Source: Sphingomonadales bacterium UBA7471
GTDB taxonomy: Bacteria; Pseudomonadota; Alphaproteobacteria; Sphingomonadales; Sphingomonadaceae
Assembly: GCA_002479765.1 (NCBI GenBank)
Contig: DLOZ01000032.1
Coordinates: 84,161 to 148,160 of the forward strand
Direction: 5' to 3'
Length of the DNA stretch: 64,000 bases
Position 1 is the stretch's first letter; each line of letters opens with the position of its first letter. Shown here piece by piece: positions 10,951-19,815 of this stretch. Under the pieces are notes generated by a model. The model worked only from the letters and a program-made list of their open reading frames with translations. It did not search any database and was not told where the DNA came from. The position numbers and the translations under genes were made by a program.

Positions 10951-11172
10951 GTTCTATCCCCACAAAATACTCCTCTTCGGGAGCGGGAGGCGGGCGCATA
11001 CAACATATGCGATACCTCCGAGTCGTTTGGTGCCAACCCTTTGCGGACGCAAGCGCGCAGCGTCAAGGGACGGGCGCGCATTTCCTGCGGGGAATTTGCC
11101 ATCCATTGTGCGTTGATGCATTTGCATGACATCTTTAGTCTGTTACACCGTCTCATCAAAAGGATGTAAGCC

Positions 11173-11358
11173 ATGGCAGATGAACGATTAATTGGAGCAA
11201 TTGGCCGCATAGAACGCGCGCTTTCGCGGGTGGAAAAGCTGGCAACGGCGCCAGCGAATGCACCTGACGCCGAACTGGCGGATCGCCATGAACGTCTCAA
11301 GAAAGAGACGTTGGACGCTATTCGCGGCATCGACCAAATATTGTCAGGAGCAAATTGA
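11173..11358 (+). CDS. Small coiled-coil protein upstream of zapA
   Basis: A 61-residue charged, Ala/Leu-rich protein (MADERLIGAIGRIERALSRV at the start) that is predicted to be almost entirely helical, probably coiled coil. Its stop shares a base with the zapA start (TGATG), so the two are translationally coupled. I do not recognise a named family. The context suggests a partner or regulator of ZapA in cell division; that is inference. Confidence 0.8.
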   Translation: MADERLIGAIGRIERALSRVEKLATAPANAPDAELADRHERLKKETLDAIRGIDQILSGAN

Positions 11359-11684
11359 TGGCTGAGGTTAAACTTTCCATCGCCGGCCGCCAATATTCTG
11401 TGGCGTGCAATGACGGTGAAGAAGCGCGGTTAATTGCTCTGGGAGCCATGGTTGATGAAAAAGCGCGGGAAGCTGGCGGCGGCTCGGCTGGCTTTAATGA
11501 AACACGCAGCCTGTTGTTTTCCGCGCTACTTCTGGCCGACCGCCTGCATGATGTTGCCAGCGGAGTGCCGGTTGCTGCGGATAATCCTCAGACAGAAGCG
11601 AAATCGTCACAAATAGCCGAAGCTTTGGAAGGCTTGGCCACCCGATTAGAAAATCTGGCACAAAAGCTTGAGAATTCACTTTAG
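11358..11684 (+). CDS. zapA: Cell division protein ZapA
   Basis: Promotes FtsZ protofilament bundling at the division site. The 108-residue product starts MAEVKLSIAGRQYSVAC, with the typical N-terminal globular beta-alpha domain followed by a C-terminal helical coiled-coil from about residue 40. ATG at 11358 is preferred to the TTG three bases upstream because it fits the TGATG junction. Followed by 6S RNA and the cyclo-ligase gene, a widespread order. Confidence 0.9.
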   Translation: MAEVKLSIAGRQYSVACNDGEEARLIALGAMVDEKAREAGGGSAGFNETRSLLFSALLLADRLHDVASGVPVAADNPQTEAKSSQIAEALEGLATRLENLAQKLENSL

Positions 11685-11701
11685 GCGCCTATATTGAACA
11701 A

Positions 11702-11873
11702 GGCGGAACTGCCCGGTACGAGCTGATGAGAACATCCCTGAGGCGATTATCTATCTAAGGGAGCTGTCCCTGCCTGGGCCATTTGGGCAACCTTAAGGTC
11801 CAGATCACACGGTGCCCACCTGACGTGCTGGCGTCAGAGGATATTCCGGAAAACGACCCATGGTGGTTCCGCC
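11702..11873 (+). ncRNA. ssrS: 6S RNA
   Basis: Long hairpin RNA that mimics an open promoter and sequesters housekeeping RNA polymerase. Ends are set by pairing of GGCGGAAC (11702-11709) with GTTCCGCC (11866-11873). Inside, CCCTGAGGCGATTAT matches the conserved CCCCUGAGCCGAUAU of E. coli 6S RNA, and a downstream CCTTAAGG..CACCTGACG segment fits the other arm. The position between zapA and the cyclo-ligase gene is the classic 6S locus. Exact ends may differ by several bases. Confidence 0.85.
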
Positions 11874-11893
11874 AACAGATTTCGGGAAATGCT

Positions 11894-12463
11894 GTGACTT
11901 CAGAATTAGACAAACCAACACAGCGCGCCGCGTTTCGGCAAATTCGTGATTCATACGTCCATGGTTTGACCGATCAGGACCGGGCGCTGGCCTTTTCTAA
12001 AATCCCCAGCCCCTTAGCCAAATTTTTAGCGCCCGGTAAAATTGTCGCGGGCTATGTCGCAAAGGGCTCTGAAGTCGACCCTGCGGCGATCCTTGCGCAA
12101 GCGCACGCCATGGGCTGCGACCTTGCCCTGCCCCATGTAACCAGCAAAAGCGCACCCATGCGGTTTTTACGCTGGTCACCCGATGACGACCTGGTTCCGG
12201 GCGCATTTGGCCTTCTACAGCCTGCTGAGACAGCCCCTGAGTGTAAACCCGATATAGTTCTGGTTCCCATGCTGGCCTATGACGACAGGCTCATCCGGCT
12301 TGGCCAGGGTGCGGGCCATTATGATCGCGCACTCAGCGTACTGGATCACTCCATAGCCATCGGCCTTGCCTGGTCGGTTCAATTCACCTCTGCACTCGCA
12401 TCGGATGTGTGGGACGTCCCGCTCGATGCCGTGCTGACAGAAAAATCCTGGATAACATTATGA
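11894..12463 (+). CDS. fthC: 5-formyltetrahydrofolate cyclo-ligase
   Basis: ATP-dependent conversion of 5-formyl-THF to 5,10-methenyl-THF. I place the start at GTG 11894 (189 residues, VTSELDKPTQRAAF), because the frame further upstream is 6S RNA. Family motifs: LPHVTSKSAPMRFLRW and LGQGAGHYDRAL (the GxGxGxYD phosphate loop). Coupling to the 6S gene is known in proteobacteria. The stop overlaps the next start by four bases. Confidence 0.92.
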   Translation: MTSELDKPTQRAAFRQIRDSYVHGLTDQDRALAFSKIPSPLAKFLAPGKIVAGYVAKGSEVDPAAILAQAHAMGCDLALPHVTSKSAPMRFLRWSPDDDLVPGAFGLLQPAETAPECKPDIVLVPMLAYDDRLIRLGQGAGHYDRALSVLDHSIAIGLAWSVQFTSALASDVWDVPLDAVLTEKSWITL

Positions 12464-12696
12464 ATGGACCACAGAAGCAACCGACATGGCGTAAGCCCGC
12501 GGGCATGCTGGCGATATTATTGATTATTTTGGTTTGGTCGGTGCTGATCGTCAGCGCGTCTGAATTCATCGGCCAACTGCACATATTGTTGCAGAGCGTC
12601 ATTTATTTGATCGCTGGCGTGATCTGGATTGCGCCCATGGGCCCGCTGATGATCTGGATGGAAACAGGATCGTTCCGCGCGCCACCTACAACCTGA
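12460..12696 (+). CDS. DUF2842 family small membrane protein
   Basis: A 78-residue protein with two hydrophobic segments (about residues 15-36 and 44-64) ending WIAPMGPLMIWME, the pattern of the alphaproteobacterial DUF2842 family. Start chosen at ATG 12460 (MNGPQKQPTW), overlapping the cyclo-ligase stop as ATGA. Function unknown. Confidence 0.8.
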   Translation: MNGPQKQPTWRKPAGMLAILLIILVWSVLIVSASEFIGQLHILLQSVIYLIAGVIWIAPMGPLMIWMETGSFRAPPTT

Positions 12697-12708
12697 TTTT
12701 CAGGGAAG

Positions 12709-12785
<77 letters not shown>

Positions 12786-12804
12786 TAACTTGCGGTGGGG
12801 GCGC

Positions 12805-12831
12805 ACTATAAGCGACGCAAGATTCTGTCAA
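12805..12831 (-). promoter_or_regulatory. Probable promoter of tRNA-Asp
   Basis: On the minus strand a TTGACA (12831-12826) is followed after 15 bases by TATAGT (12810-12805), about 20 bases before the tRNA 5' end. The spacer is shorter than ideal, so this is tentative. Confidence 0.5.
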
Positions 12832-12913
12832 CGGCATTTGTCATAAAAGCTCGTTTTCGGGCAAATGAGTTTGAAGCACAGCCTTTGCGCCACCAACATC
12901 TCACTTACAAATT

Positions 12914-14173
12914 TTAATCGGCGAATAGCAAAACCGGCGTTTCAAGCAGTTTTTTCAAAGCCTGAACATAATTGGCCGCATCCCAACCATCGACAACCCG
13001 GTGGTCGCAGCTGATCGACAGGTTCATCAATTTACGTGCCTCGATTGTGTCGCCGACAAACATCGGTCGTTCGACAATCTTATTGGGTCCGATAATCGCA
13101 ACCTCAGGCCGGTTGATGACAGGTGTGGTCACAATGCCACCCAAGGGGCCAAGTGACGTCACCGTAAGCGTGGAGCCCGACAGCTCTTCACTTTTCGCTG
13201 TACCGCTCCGTGCAGCGTCGGCAAGGCGCGCAATCTCCATCGCAAGCTGCCAGATATTTTTGTCCTGCGCATCGCGGATGACGGGAACCATTAATCCGGC
13301 GTCGGTTTGCGTTGCCATGCCCAGATGCACCGCGCCATGACGCGTCACAACGCCCTTTTCGTCGTCATAGCGGGCGTTGATCATCGGGAATTGCGGAATC
13401 GTCTTGCAGATCGCCACGATAAGCAATGGCAGCATCGTCAGCTTCGGCCTTGCGCCGCGATTGGCGTTTAGGTCGGCGCGCATCGCTTCAATCGCGGTGA
13501 CGTCAATTTCCTCGACATAAGTGAAATGCGGGATGTGGCGCTTTGACGCCGCCATATTGTCCGCAATACGCCGGCGCATACCGATGACTTTGACAATTTC
13601 GTCGTCACGGCGCGCGCTGATATGGGATGCGCGATAGCCCTGCCCGCTTCCATAGGCCAAAAATGCGTCGAGATCCGCGTGCCGGACATGTCCGCCTGCC
13701 GCCTTGACGTCAGTCAATTCGACGCCGAGATCCTTTGCACGTTGGCGCACTGCAGGCGACGCCGTAATCTTATGGTCGGCGCTCATGCTAGGCGGCTGCG
13801 CCGCTGCAGCTGCAGGGCTTTCCTGCACGACCGCTGGTTCCGCAGCGACTGGTTGAGGCACATGTGGCAGTTCGTCCTTAACCGTTGCAACAGGCTCTAC
13901 CTGCACCGTGCTTTCCGCCTGACTGACGTCAGTCGCGGTTTCAATCTCCACCAGCATCGAACCGATGGCGATGACATCGCCTGCCTCACCAGCAACCTTT
14001 GTCACGACGCCCGACACTGGACTTTCCATTTCGACGGTCGCTTTGTCGGTCATCATGTCCGCCAGCGGCTGGTCTTCAGAAATCTTGTCGCCAACCTTGA
14101 CATGCCATGCAACGATTTCTGCCTCGGCTATGCCTTCACCAATATCCGGTAAGTTGAATGTGAATATGGGCAT
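12914..14173 (-). CDS. bkdB: Branched-chain 2-oxo acid dehydrogenase E2 (dihydrolipoyl acyltransferase)
   Basis: Transfers the acyl group from lipoyl to CoA in the degradation of valine, leucine and isoleucine oxo acids. The 419-residue product has one lipoyl domain (DMMTDKATVEME, Lys about 44), an Ala/Pro/Glu-rich linker, a peripheral-subunit-binding domain (about 135-170) and a catalytic domain ending with SCDHRVVDGWDAANYV. Third gene of the E1alpha-E1beta-E2 set; no lpd gene follows, so E3 must come from elsewhere. Confidence 0.93.
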   Translation of the reverse strand: MPIFTFNLPDIGEGIAEAEIVAWHVKVGDKISEDQPLADMMTDKATVEMESPVSGVVTKVAGEAGDVIAIGSMLVEIETATDVSQAESTVQVEPVATVKDELPHVPQPVAAEPAVVQESPAAAAAQPPSMSADHKITASPAVRQRAKDLGVELTDVKAAGGHVRHADLDAFLAYGSGQGYRASHISARRDDEIVKVIGMRRRIADNMAASKRHIPHFTYVEEIDVTAIEAMRADLNANRGARPKLTMLPLLIVAICKTIPQFPMINARYDDEKGVVTRHGAVHLGMATQTDAGLMVPVIRDAQDKNIWQLAMEIARLADAARSGTAKSEELSGSTLTVTSLGPLGGIVTTPVINRPEVAIIGPNKIVERPMFVGDTIEARKLMNLSISCDHRVVDGWDAANYVQALKKLLETPVLLFAD

Positions 14174-14177
14174 AAAG

Positions 14178-15206
14178 TCAATCCTTCATGATCTTGTCAA
14201 ATGCGCGGGCAAGCCGCACGGGGCCGGGAAAATATGCCCATTCGAGGCTGTGTGGATATGGCGTGTCAAACCCGGTCACGCGCTCTATTGGCGCTTCGAG
14301 ATGATAGAAGCACCGTTCCTGCACCTGCGCAGCCAATTCCGCGCCAAAGCCGCTGGTACGGGTCGCCTCATGCACAACCATACAGCGGCCCGTCTTCTTA
14401 ACCGATGCCTCAACGGTTTCGATATCCAGGGGCAATAATGTCCGCAGGTCGATGATTTCGGCGTCAATGCCATGTTCTGCGACGACGGCTCTCACAACAT
14501 GCACCATCGTGCCGTAGGTCAGGACCGTGACAGCCTGCCCTTCCCGCACGACGGCAGCCTTGCCCAAGTCTATGCGATAATAGCCTTCTGGAACGGCGCT
14601 GCCGTCATGTTTGGACCATGGTTCGACCGGACGGTCATAATAGCCGCTGAACGGGCCATTGTAGATCCGCTTGGGTTCAAAAAACACGACGGGGTCATTG
14701 TCTTCGATGGCGGCAATCAACAGCCCCTTGGCATCATAAGGTGTCGCGGGAATAACCGTCTTGATCCCGCAGACATGCGTGAACAGGCTTTCGGGGCTTT
14801 GGCTATGCGTTTGCCCGCCGAATATGCCACCGCCAAAGGGCGAACGCACGGTCATGGGGCAAATGAAGTCATTGGCGGAACGATAGCGCATGCGCGCGGC
14901 CTCACTGACCAACTGATCGAGACCGGGGTAGATGTAATCCGCAAACTGAATCTCGGGCACGGGACGCAAGCCATAGGCCGCCATGCCAACACCAACGCCG
15001 ATGATGCCACATTCGCTGATGGGCGTGTCAAAAACGCGGCTTTTGCCGTGCTTTTTCTGCAGCCCCGCAGTCGCGCGGAACACGCCGCCGAAATAGCCGA
15101 CGTCTTCGCCCATGATGACAACTTCGGGGTCTTTCGCCAGCATCACGTCGAGTGCGCTATTGATCGCCTCAATCATGTTCATACTTTTGGTCGCGGGCTC
15201 AGACAT
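14178..15206 (-). CDS. bkdA2: Branched-chain 2-oxo acid dehydrogenase E1 subunit beta
   Basis: Beta half of the ThDP-dependent decarboxylase. Start chosen at MSEPATKSMNMIEAIN (342 residues), sharing a base with the E1alpha stop. Motifs GEDVGYFGGVFRAT, EIQFADYIYPGLDQL and RSPFGGGIFGGQTHSQSPE match BCKDH-beta rather than pyruvate dehydrogenase E1beta. Confidence 0.93.
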   Translation of the reverse strand: MSEPATKSMNMIEAINSALDVMLAKDPEVVIMGEDVGYFGGVFRATAGLQKKHGKSRVFDTPISECGIIGVGVGMAAYGLRPVPEIQFADYIYPGLDQLVSEAARMRYRSANDFICPMTVRSPFGGGIFGGQTHSQSPESLFTHVCGIKTVIPATPYDAKGLLIAAIEDNDPVVFFEPKRIYNGPFSGYYDRPVEPWSKHDGSAVPEGYYRIDLGKAAVVREGQAVTVLTYGTMVHVVRAVVAEHGIDAEIIDLRTLLPLDIETVEASVKKTGRCMVVHEATRTSGFGAELAAQVQERCFYHLEAPIERVTGFDTPYPHSLEWAYFPGPVRLARAFDKIMKD

Positions 15207-16498
15207 CAGCGCGCCTCCCATTCAGGGCCGAATTTGTCGCGCTGTTCCTCCAACATCTGTTCGCATTGTTCTTTCAAATGCCATGGCATTTCTTCGAACA
15301 CATCTTCGAACATAGTTTCCATTGGGTGATGCAGGCCGTGGCCTAAAATCCCGTTCTGCTCCGCCTCTTTCTGCGACGCCTTTACGAAATCCGACAGTTC
15401 CAGAATGAGCGCCTCATGCTGTTCGTCACTCCACGCGCCAATCGTTATCAAATGATCCTTAAGGCGCGTCACAGGGTCACCAAGCGGCCACAGGGCATAT
15501 TCCTCCGCCGCACGATAGGCACCGGGGTCATCCGACGTCGAATGCCCTTCCCCGCGATAGGTGAAATATTCGATCAATGTTGGCCCGCCGTTCGTGCGCG
15601 CGCGATTGGCCGCCCATTGCATGGCGGCGAACACTGCCAGCGCGTCATTGCCGTCGACGCGCAGTCCAGCGATGCCATAGCCAATGGCACGGGCAGCGAA
15701 CGTTGTCCGCTCACTCCCTGCAAAACCGGAGAATGACGAAATCGCCCATTGGTTGTTCACGACCTGAAAAATAACCGGCGCATTATATACGGCGGCAAAT
15801 GTCAACGCGCTGTGGAAGTCCCCTTCCGCTGTCGACCCGTCACCGCACCACACTGCAGAGATCCGGGTATCGGCCCGCGACGCAGACGCCATGGCCCAAC
15901 CCACCGCCTGCGGATATTGCGTTGTCAAATTGCCCGAAATACTGAAAAATCCGTAATCCTTGGCGGAATACATGATGGGCAGCTGGCGCCCCTTTAGACG
16001 GTCGCCGCTGTTGGAATAGATCTGGTTCATCATATCAACCAGAGGATAATCTCGCGTAATCAGAATGCCTTGCTGGCGATAGCTTGGAAAACACATGTCA
16101 TCCGAATGCAGCGCCATCGTGGTTGCAACCGACGTCGCTTCCTCGCCAAAGGACTTCATGTAGAAACTGGTTTTGCCCTGGCGCTGCGCACGGAACATGC
16201 GGTCATCAAAGACACGTAATAACAGCATCTTGCGCAGCATGGCCCGCAGCGTATCTGCATCGAGCCCGGGGTTCCAACTGCCAACGGCGCGATTATCATC
16301 GCCCAAGACGCGGACAAGACCATAAGCGAGCGCATGTATGTTGGCTGGGCTGGCATGCTCATCGGGTCGCGAGATGGCGTCCACTTCAGGGATAATGATG
16401 TCGCTAAAATCGGCCTTATCGCCCGGACGGAACTTGGGTTCCGGCACATGTAGATGAAGCGGTGCGAGATTGTCCTTGATACCGTGCACCATCACCAT
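15206..16498 (-). CDS. bkdA1: Branched-chain 2-oxo acid dehydrogenase E1 subunit alpha
   Basis: Alpha half of the decarboxylase that binds thiamine diphosphate. The 430-residue product has an N-terminal extension (LHLHVPEPKFRPGD) usual in bacterial BkdA1, the ThDP motif WCGDGSTAEGDFHSAL to VNNQWAISSF, and RGEGHSTSDDPGAYR (the region phosphorylated in mitochondria, used here as a family mark). First gene of the operon; a palindrome lies 64 bases upstream. Confidence 0.94.
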   Translation of the reverse strand: MVMVHGIKDNLAPLHLHVPEPKFRPGDKADFSDIIIPEVDAISRPDEHASPANIHALAYGLVRVLGDDNRAVGSWNPGLDADTLRAMLRKMLLLRVFDDRMFRAQRQGKTSFYMKSFGEEATSVATTMALHSDDMCFPSYRQQGILITRDYPLVDMMNQIYSNSGDRLKGRQLPIMYSAKDYGFFSISGNLTTQYPQAVGWAMASASRADTRISAVWCGDGSTAEGDFHSALTFAAVYNAPVIFQVVNNQWAISSFSGFAGSERTTFAARAIGYGIAGLRVDGNDALAVFAAMQWAANRARTNGGPTLIEYFTYRGEGHSTSDDPGAYRAAEEYALWPLGDPVTRLKDHLITIGAWSDEQHEALILELSDFVKASQKEAEQNGILGHGLHHPMETMFEDVFEEMPWHLKEQCEQMLEEQRDKFGPEWEAR

Positions 16499-16561
16499 CT
16501 CCGCAGTTACGTACCCGAACCGACTCAGGTAGTTTATTATCTACGGTTGTTATAATATTTC

Positions 16562-16573
16562 AAACGATCGTTT
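16562..16573. promoter_or_regulatory. 12-base palindrome upstream of the bkd operon
   Basis: AAACGATCGTTT, preceded by C, is a perfect palindrome 64-75 bases upstream of the E1alpha start in an AT-rich stretch. CAAAC-N4-GTTT resembles operators of PsrA/FadR-like TetR regulators that sense acyl-CoA or fatty acids. The assignment is inference. Confidence 0.45.
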
Positions 16574-16601
16574 AGGTCAATATGGCTGTCCTAATGCGCA
16601 A

Positions 16602-17534
16602 TTAGACCGCAACGGGCGCGGAAATGTGGGACTGCGGATGATAATCCGACACTTCAAAATCGTCCATGCGGAAGTCAAAAATGCTGTCAGGCGTGCGCAA
16701 AAGCTTGAGCTTGGGGTTCCCAGACGGCGTGCGGCTCAACTGCTCCTCAACCAAAGGTGCATGGTTCAGATACAAATGCACGTCGCCACCCTGCCAGATG
16801 AGCTCGCCCGCTTTGTACCCACAGACCGCAGCGAGCATCCGCGTCAACAAAGCGGCGGAAAATGCATTGAACGCAAATCCCAATCCAAGGTCACAAGAAC
16901 GCTGAAACAAGATGCAGCTCAATATATTGTCCGCGACATGGAACTGATATGTTTTGTGGCACGGGGGAAGCGCCATTTGATCGAGCTCTGCGACGTTCCA
17001 CCCTTCGATGATGTGGCGACGCGACCCCGGGTTATTCTTCAAACTTTCAACCAACAAGCTGACTTGATCGATGCCTTTCTCTGCGCGTCGGAATAGACCA
17101 TTGTCGGCGGCCTCATAACGCGGCCAGTTGACCCACTGCGCGCCATAGACTGGGCCCAAATCACCCCATTGCGCCGCAAAGGCATCATCTTCGACAATGC
17201 GTTGCTCAAATGCATCCTGCGTGATGTCTTCGCCCGTTTCGCGCCGATACCGCGCCAAAGGCCAGTCGGTCCAGATTTTGACATTCTGTTGAAGCAAGGG
17301 CTGGATATTTGTGTTGCCGGTCAAAAACCAGAGCATCTCCCGCGCCGCAGTTTTCCAATACACGCGCTTGGTGGTCAGCAGCGGAATAGCGTCATCTGCC
17401 AGTGAGAAGCGCATAGTGGCACCGAACAACGCTTTGGTGCCAACACCAGTTCGATCGCGCTGAACAGCGCCCTCGGTCCAAATGCGGCGCATCAACGATA
17501 GATATTGCTCTTCATAATGAGGCATATTGTGCAT
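16602..17534 (-). CDS. thyA: Thymidylate synthase
   Basis: Methylates dUMP to dTMP using methylene-THF. The 310-residue product carries RDRTGVGTKALFG (phosphate loop), the catalytic Cys in LPPCHKTYQFHV, RSCDLGLGFAFNAFS and GGDVHLYLNH. It is longer than the 264-residue E. coli enzyme because of an insert around residues 90-150, as in ThyA of several other bacteria. Monocistronic by position. Confidence 0.96.
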   Translation of the reverse strand: MHNMPHYEEQYLSLMRRIWTEGAVQRDRTGVGTKALFGATMRFSLADDAIPLLTTKRVYWKTAAREMLWFLTGNTNIQPLLQQNVKIWTDWPLARYRRETGEDITQDAFEQRIVEDDAFAAQWGDLGPVYGAQWVNWPRYEAADNGLFRRAEKGIDQVSLLVESLKNNPGSRRHIIEGWNVAELDQMALPPCHKTYQFHVADNILSCILFQRSCDLGLGFAFNAFSAALLTRMLAAVCGYKAGELIWQGGDVHLYLNHAPLVEEQLSRTPSGNPKLKLLRTPDSIFDFRMDDFEVSDYHPQSHISAPVAV

Positions 17535-17673
17535 GCCCCACTGCTAAGGCCAGCGCATGTTTTTGGCAACTGTCGGAATCCAAACGCCTTCGGTCAGGTG
17601 CAAAGGCAAATAGCCCGCGAAATACGAACAGCGGCTTAACCATTCCTTGAGGTTATGCCGATACCGCCATGCC

Positions 17674-19815
17674 ATGCATGCGCGCATTGTTATTGTAGAC
17701 GACAGAACCACGAACTTGCGCGTGTACACGCAATATGTTGCGATGATGGGTCCGACGTTCTCTGCGAAGTGTTTTCACAGCGCGGTTGAGGCTTTGCAAT
17801 GGCTGGAGACCGAGACTGCAGACCTGCTTGTTGTCGACTACCGCATGCCTGAAATGAACGGCGCGGAATTCATTAGCAAAATCCGTTCACGCAGCGTTGG
17901 TGCGCATATTCCTGCGATCATCATTACAGCGCGGCAAGACCGGGAATGCCGCATTACAGCGCTGGACGCCGGTGCGACCGACTTTTTGCAAACGCCCGTA
18001 TCCCACATCGAATTTCGTGATCGCGCATTATTACTCTTGGGCCAACACTACCGGCAGCAGGAGCTCAAGCAATCGCTGGAGACCAATCGCACGGGGGCAG
18101 ATAGCACGGACGGCGACGATAAAGGCGGCAAATCGATGTTGGAGCAAATCATCGACACGACGCCAATTTTGATCAACGCGACAGATAGAAACGGTAAATT
18201 CCTGTTTTTAAATTCCTATCAGGCAGCACTTTTCGGTCGCGACCCCGATCAACTGGTCGGTCGCCCCATCTCGGACATCATGGAACCCGAATTGCTGGAG
18301 CGCGAAACGCGCCGGAACAACGTCATTCTGGAAACGGGAATCTCGCTACCTAATTTCGAAGAGAAATTCGTCAGCGATGGCATTGATCTCACTTTTCACT
18401 GCAACAAATCACCGCTCCGAAACAAAGATAACCAGATCATAGGTATCCTGACCACTGGACTTGATATCACGGCGCACAAATTTGCCGAAGAGCACCGGAC
18501 GCATCTTGCCTTGCATGACATGCTCACGGGGCTTCCCAATCGCACCTTGCTGGCACAATGGATGCGCACCGCTATCGATGAGAGCAAGGCAAGCGGCAAG
18601 GTTGCGGCGCTGTTGCTGCTCGACCTTGACCGTTTTAAAGTCATTAACGACACGCGCGGGCACCAGACAGGTGATGTTTTGCTGCGCCAAGTCGCCGAGC
18701 GTCTTACCTCCGCCCTGGACAGCAACGGCTTTGCCGCGCGCATCGGCGGGGACGAATTCGCCATTGTTCTTCAAAATTTAGAGGACAATGATAAAGCCGC
18801 AGCCGTGTGCACCAAGCTGCTCGCAACAATCGGTGATCCCTATATGATTGGCGGGGTTGAGCAGCTCATCGGCGCCAGCATTGGCATCGCGCTTATTCCT
18901 GAAGATGGCACATCCCCCGACGAACTGCTGCGTCTGGCGGACCTTGCCATGTATGAAGCCAAATCGTCGGGCCGAAATTGCTTCTGCTTCTTTTCGCCGC
19001 ATATGAACCACATCGCGCAAATGAATGCAGGTATCGAAAGCGACCTACGAGACGCGCTCAACAGCGATCAGTTGTTCCTGGAATATCAGCCCATAGTCGA
19101 TACAGCGTCAGGCCGTTATGTAGGCCTTGAGGCCCTCGTGCGTTGGAACCATCCGGTCAGGGGGCGTCTATACCCGTGCGACTTTATCAAGGTGGCCAAT
19201 GACTCCGGATTAATTGGCCGTATCGGCACTTGGGTGATCGAATCGGTGTGCAAACAGATTGCGTTGTTTGCCGAAGAAGGCATTGAGCTCCCACATATAG
19301 CTGTCAACGTTTCGCCCAAGCAGTTTCAATATTCCGGGATGTGTTCCGAAATGCTCGATCTGGCCGCGAAATATGCTATTCCACCCGGCAAGCTAGCGAT
19401 TGAAATTACCGAAGAGCTGTTAATTGACAACAGTCCGAAGGTGCGCGAGCAATTGGCGATGTTGCGCGCGGGCGGCATTCAAATCTCTATAGATGATTTT
19501 GGCACGGGTTATTCGTCACTTCAATATTTGCGAGACTTGCCAGCGACCCGCTTGAAAATTGATCAAACCTTTGTCTCGCGGATCGAAACATCGGCTACTG
19601 ATCGCGCAATCATCACCACTATCGTCCATTTGGCCCATGCACTGAATATGCAGGTCGTCGCAGAGGGTGTTGAAACAGAAGCCCAGTTCACGCTGCTTCG
19701 CGCTTCCGGTTGCGATGAGGTTCAAGGATATCTTTTGGGCCGCCCGCTGTCTGCCCATGACCTGCTCCATCTATTTAAGGACAGCGCAGAACCGTTCAGG
19801 CTGGCGGCACAATGA
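17674..19815 (+). CDS. Response regulator with REC-PAS-GGDEF-EAL domains
   Basis: Likely c-di-GMP phosphodiesterase under phosphorelay control. Start chosen at ATG 17674 (713 residues). REC about 3-120 keeps the acceptor Asp (VVDYRMP) but the usual switch Lys is Thr (FLQTPV). PAS about 155-270, then GGDEF about 275-440 with intact RIGGDEF and no RxxD inhibitory site. EAL about 450-705 has every catalytic element: GLEALVRW, NVSPKQ, IEITEE, DDFGTGYSS, LKID, AEGVET and QGYLLGRP. The stop overlaps the next start (ATGA), so it is an operon with the REC-HPt gene, reminiscent of RpfG/RpfC partners. Confidence 0.92.
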   Translation: MHARIVIVDDRTTNLRVYTQYVAMMGPTFSAKCFHSAVEALQWLETETADLLVVDYRMPEMNGAEFISKIRSRSVGAHIPAIIITARQDRECRITALDAGATDFLQTPVSHIEFRDRALLLLGQHYRQQELKQSLETNRTGADSTDGDDKGGKSMLEQIIDTTPILINATDRNGKFLFLNSYQAALFGRDPDQLVGRPISDIMEPELLERETRRNNVILETGISLPNFEEKFVSDGIDLTFHCNKSPLRNKDNQIIGILTTGLDITAHKFAEEHRTHLALHDMLTGLPNRTLLAQWMRTAIDESKASGKVAALLLLDLDRFKVINDTRGHQTGDVLLRQVAERLTSALDSNGFAARIGGDEFAIVLQNLEDNDKAAAVCTKLLATIGDPYMIGGVEQLIGASIGIALIPEDGTSPDELLRLADLAMYEAKSSGRNCFCFFSPHMNHIAQMNAGIESDLRDALNSDQLFLEYQPIVDTASGRYVGLEALVRWNHPVRGRLYPCDFIKVANDSGLIGRIGTWVIESVCKQIALFAEEGIELPHIAVNVSPKQFQYSGMCSEMLDLAAKYAIPPGKLAIEITEELLIDNSPKVREQLAMLRAGGIQISIDDFGTGYSSLQYLRDLPATRLKIDQTFVSRIETSATDRAIITTIVHLAHALNMQVVAEGVETEAQFTLLRASGCDEVQGYLLGRPLSAHDLLHLFKDSAEPFRLAAQ

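Noticed and set aside
10045..11169. Long plus-strand reading frame opposite tkt
   Set aside because: It is antisense to the clearly conserved transketolase gene and codes for a low-complexity, Arg/Cys-rich product with no family signature.
11783..11893. N-terminal extension of the cyclo-ligase reading frame
   Set aside because: The sequence is the 3' part of 6S RNA, and the encoded residues do not belong to the cyclo-ligase family.
14472..15329. 285-codon plus-strand frame opposite the E1beta gene
   Set aside because: Shadow frame; no start context and no recognisable product.
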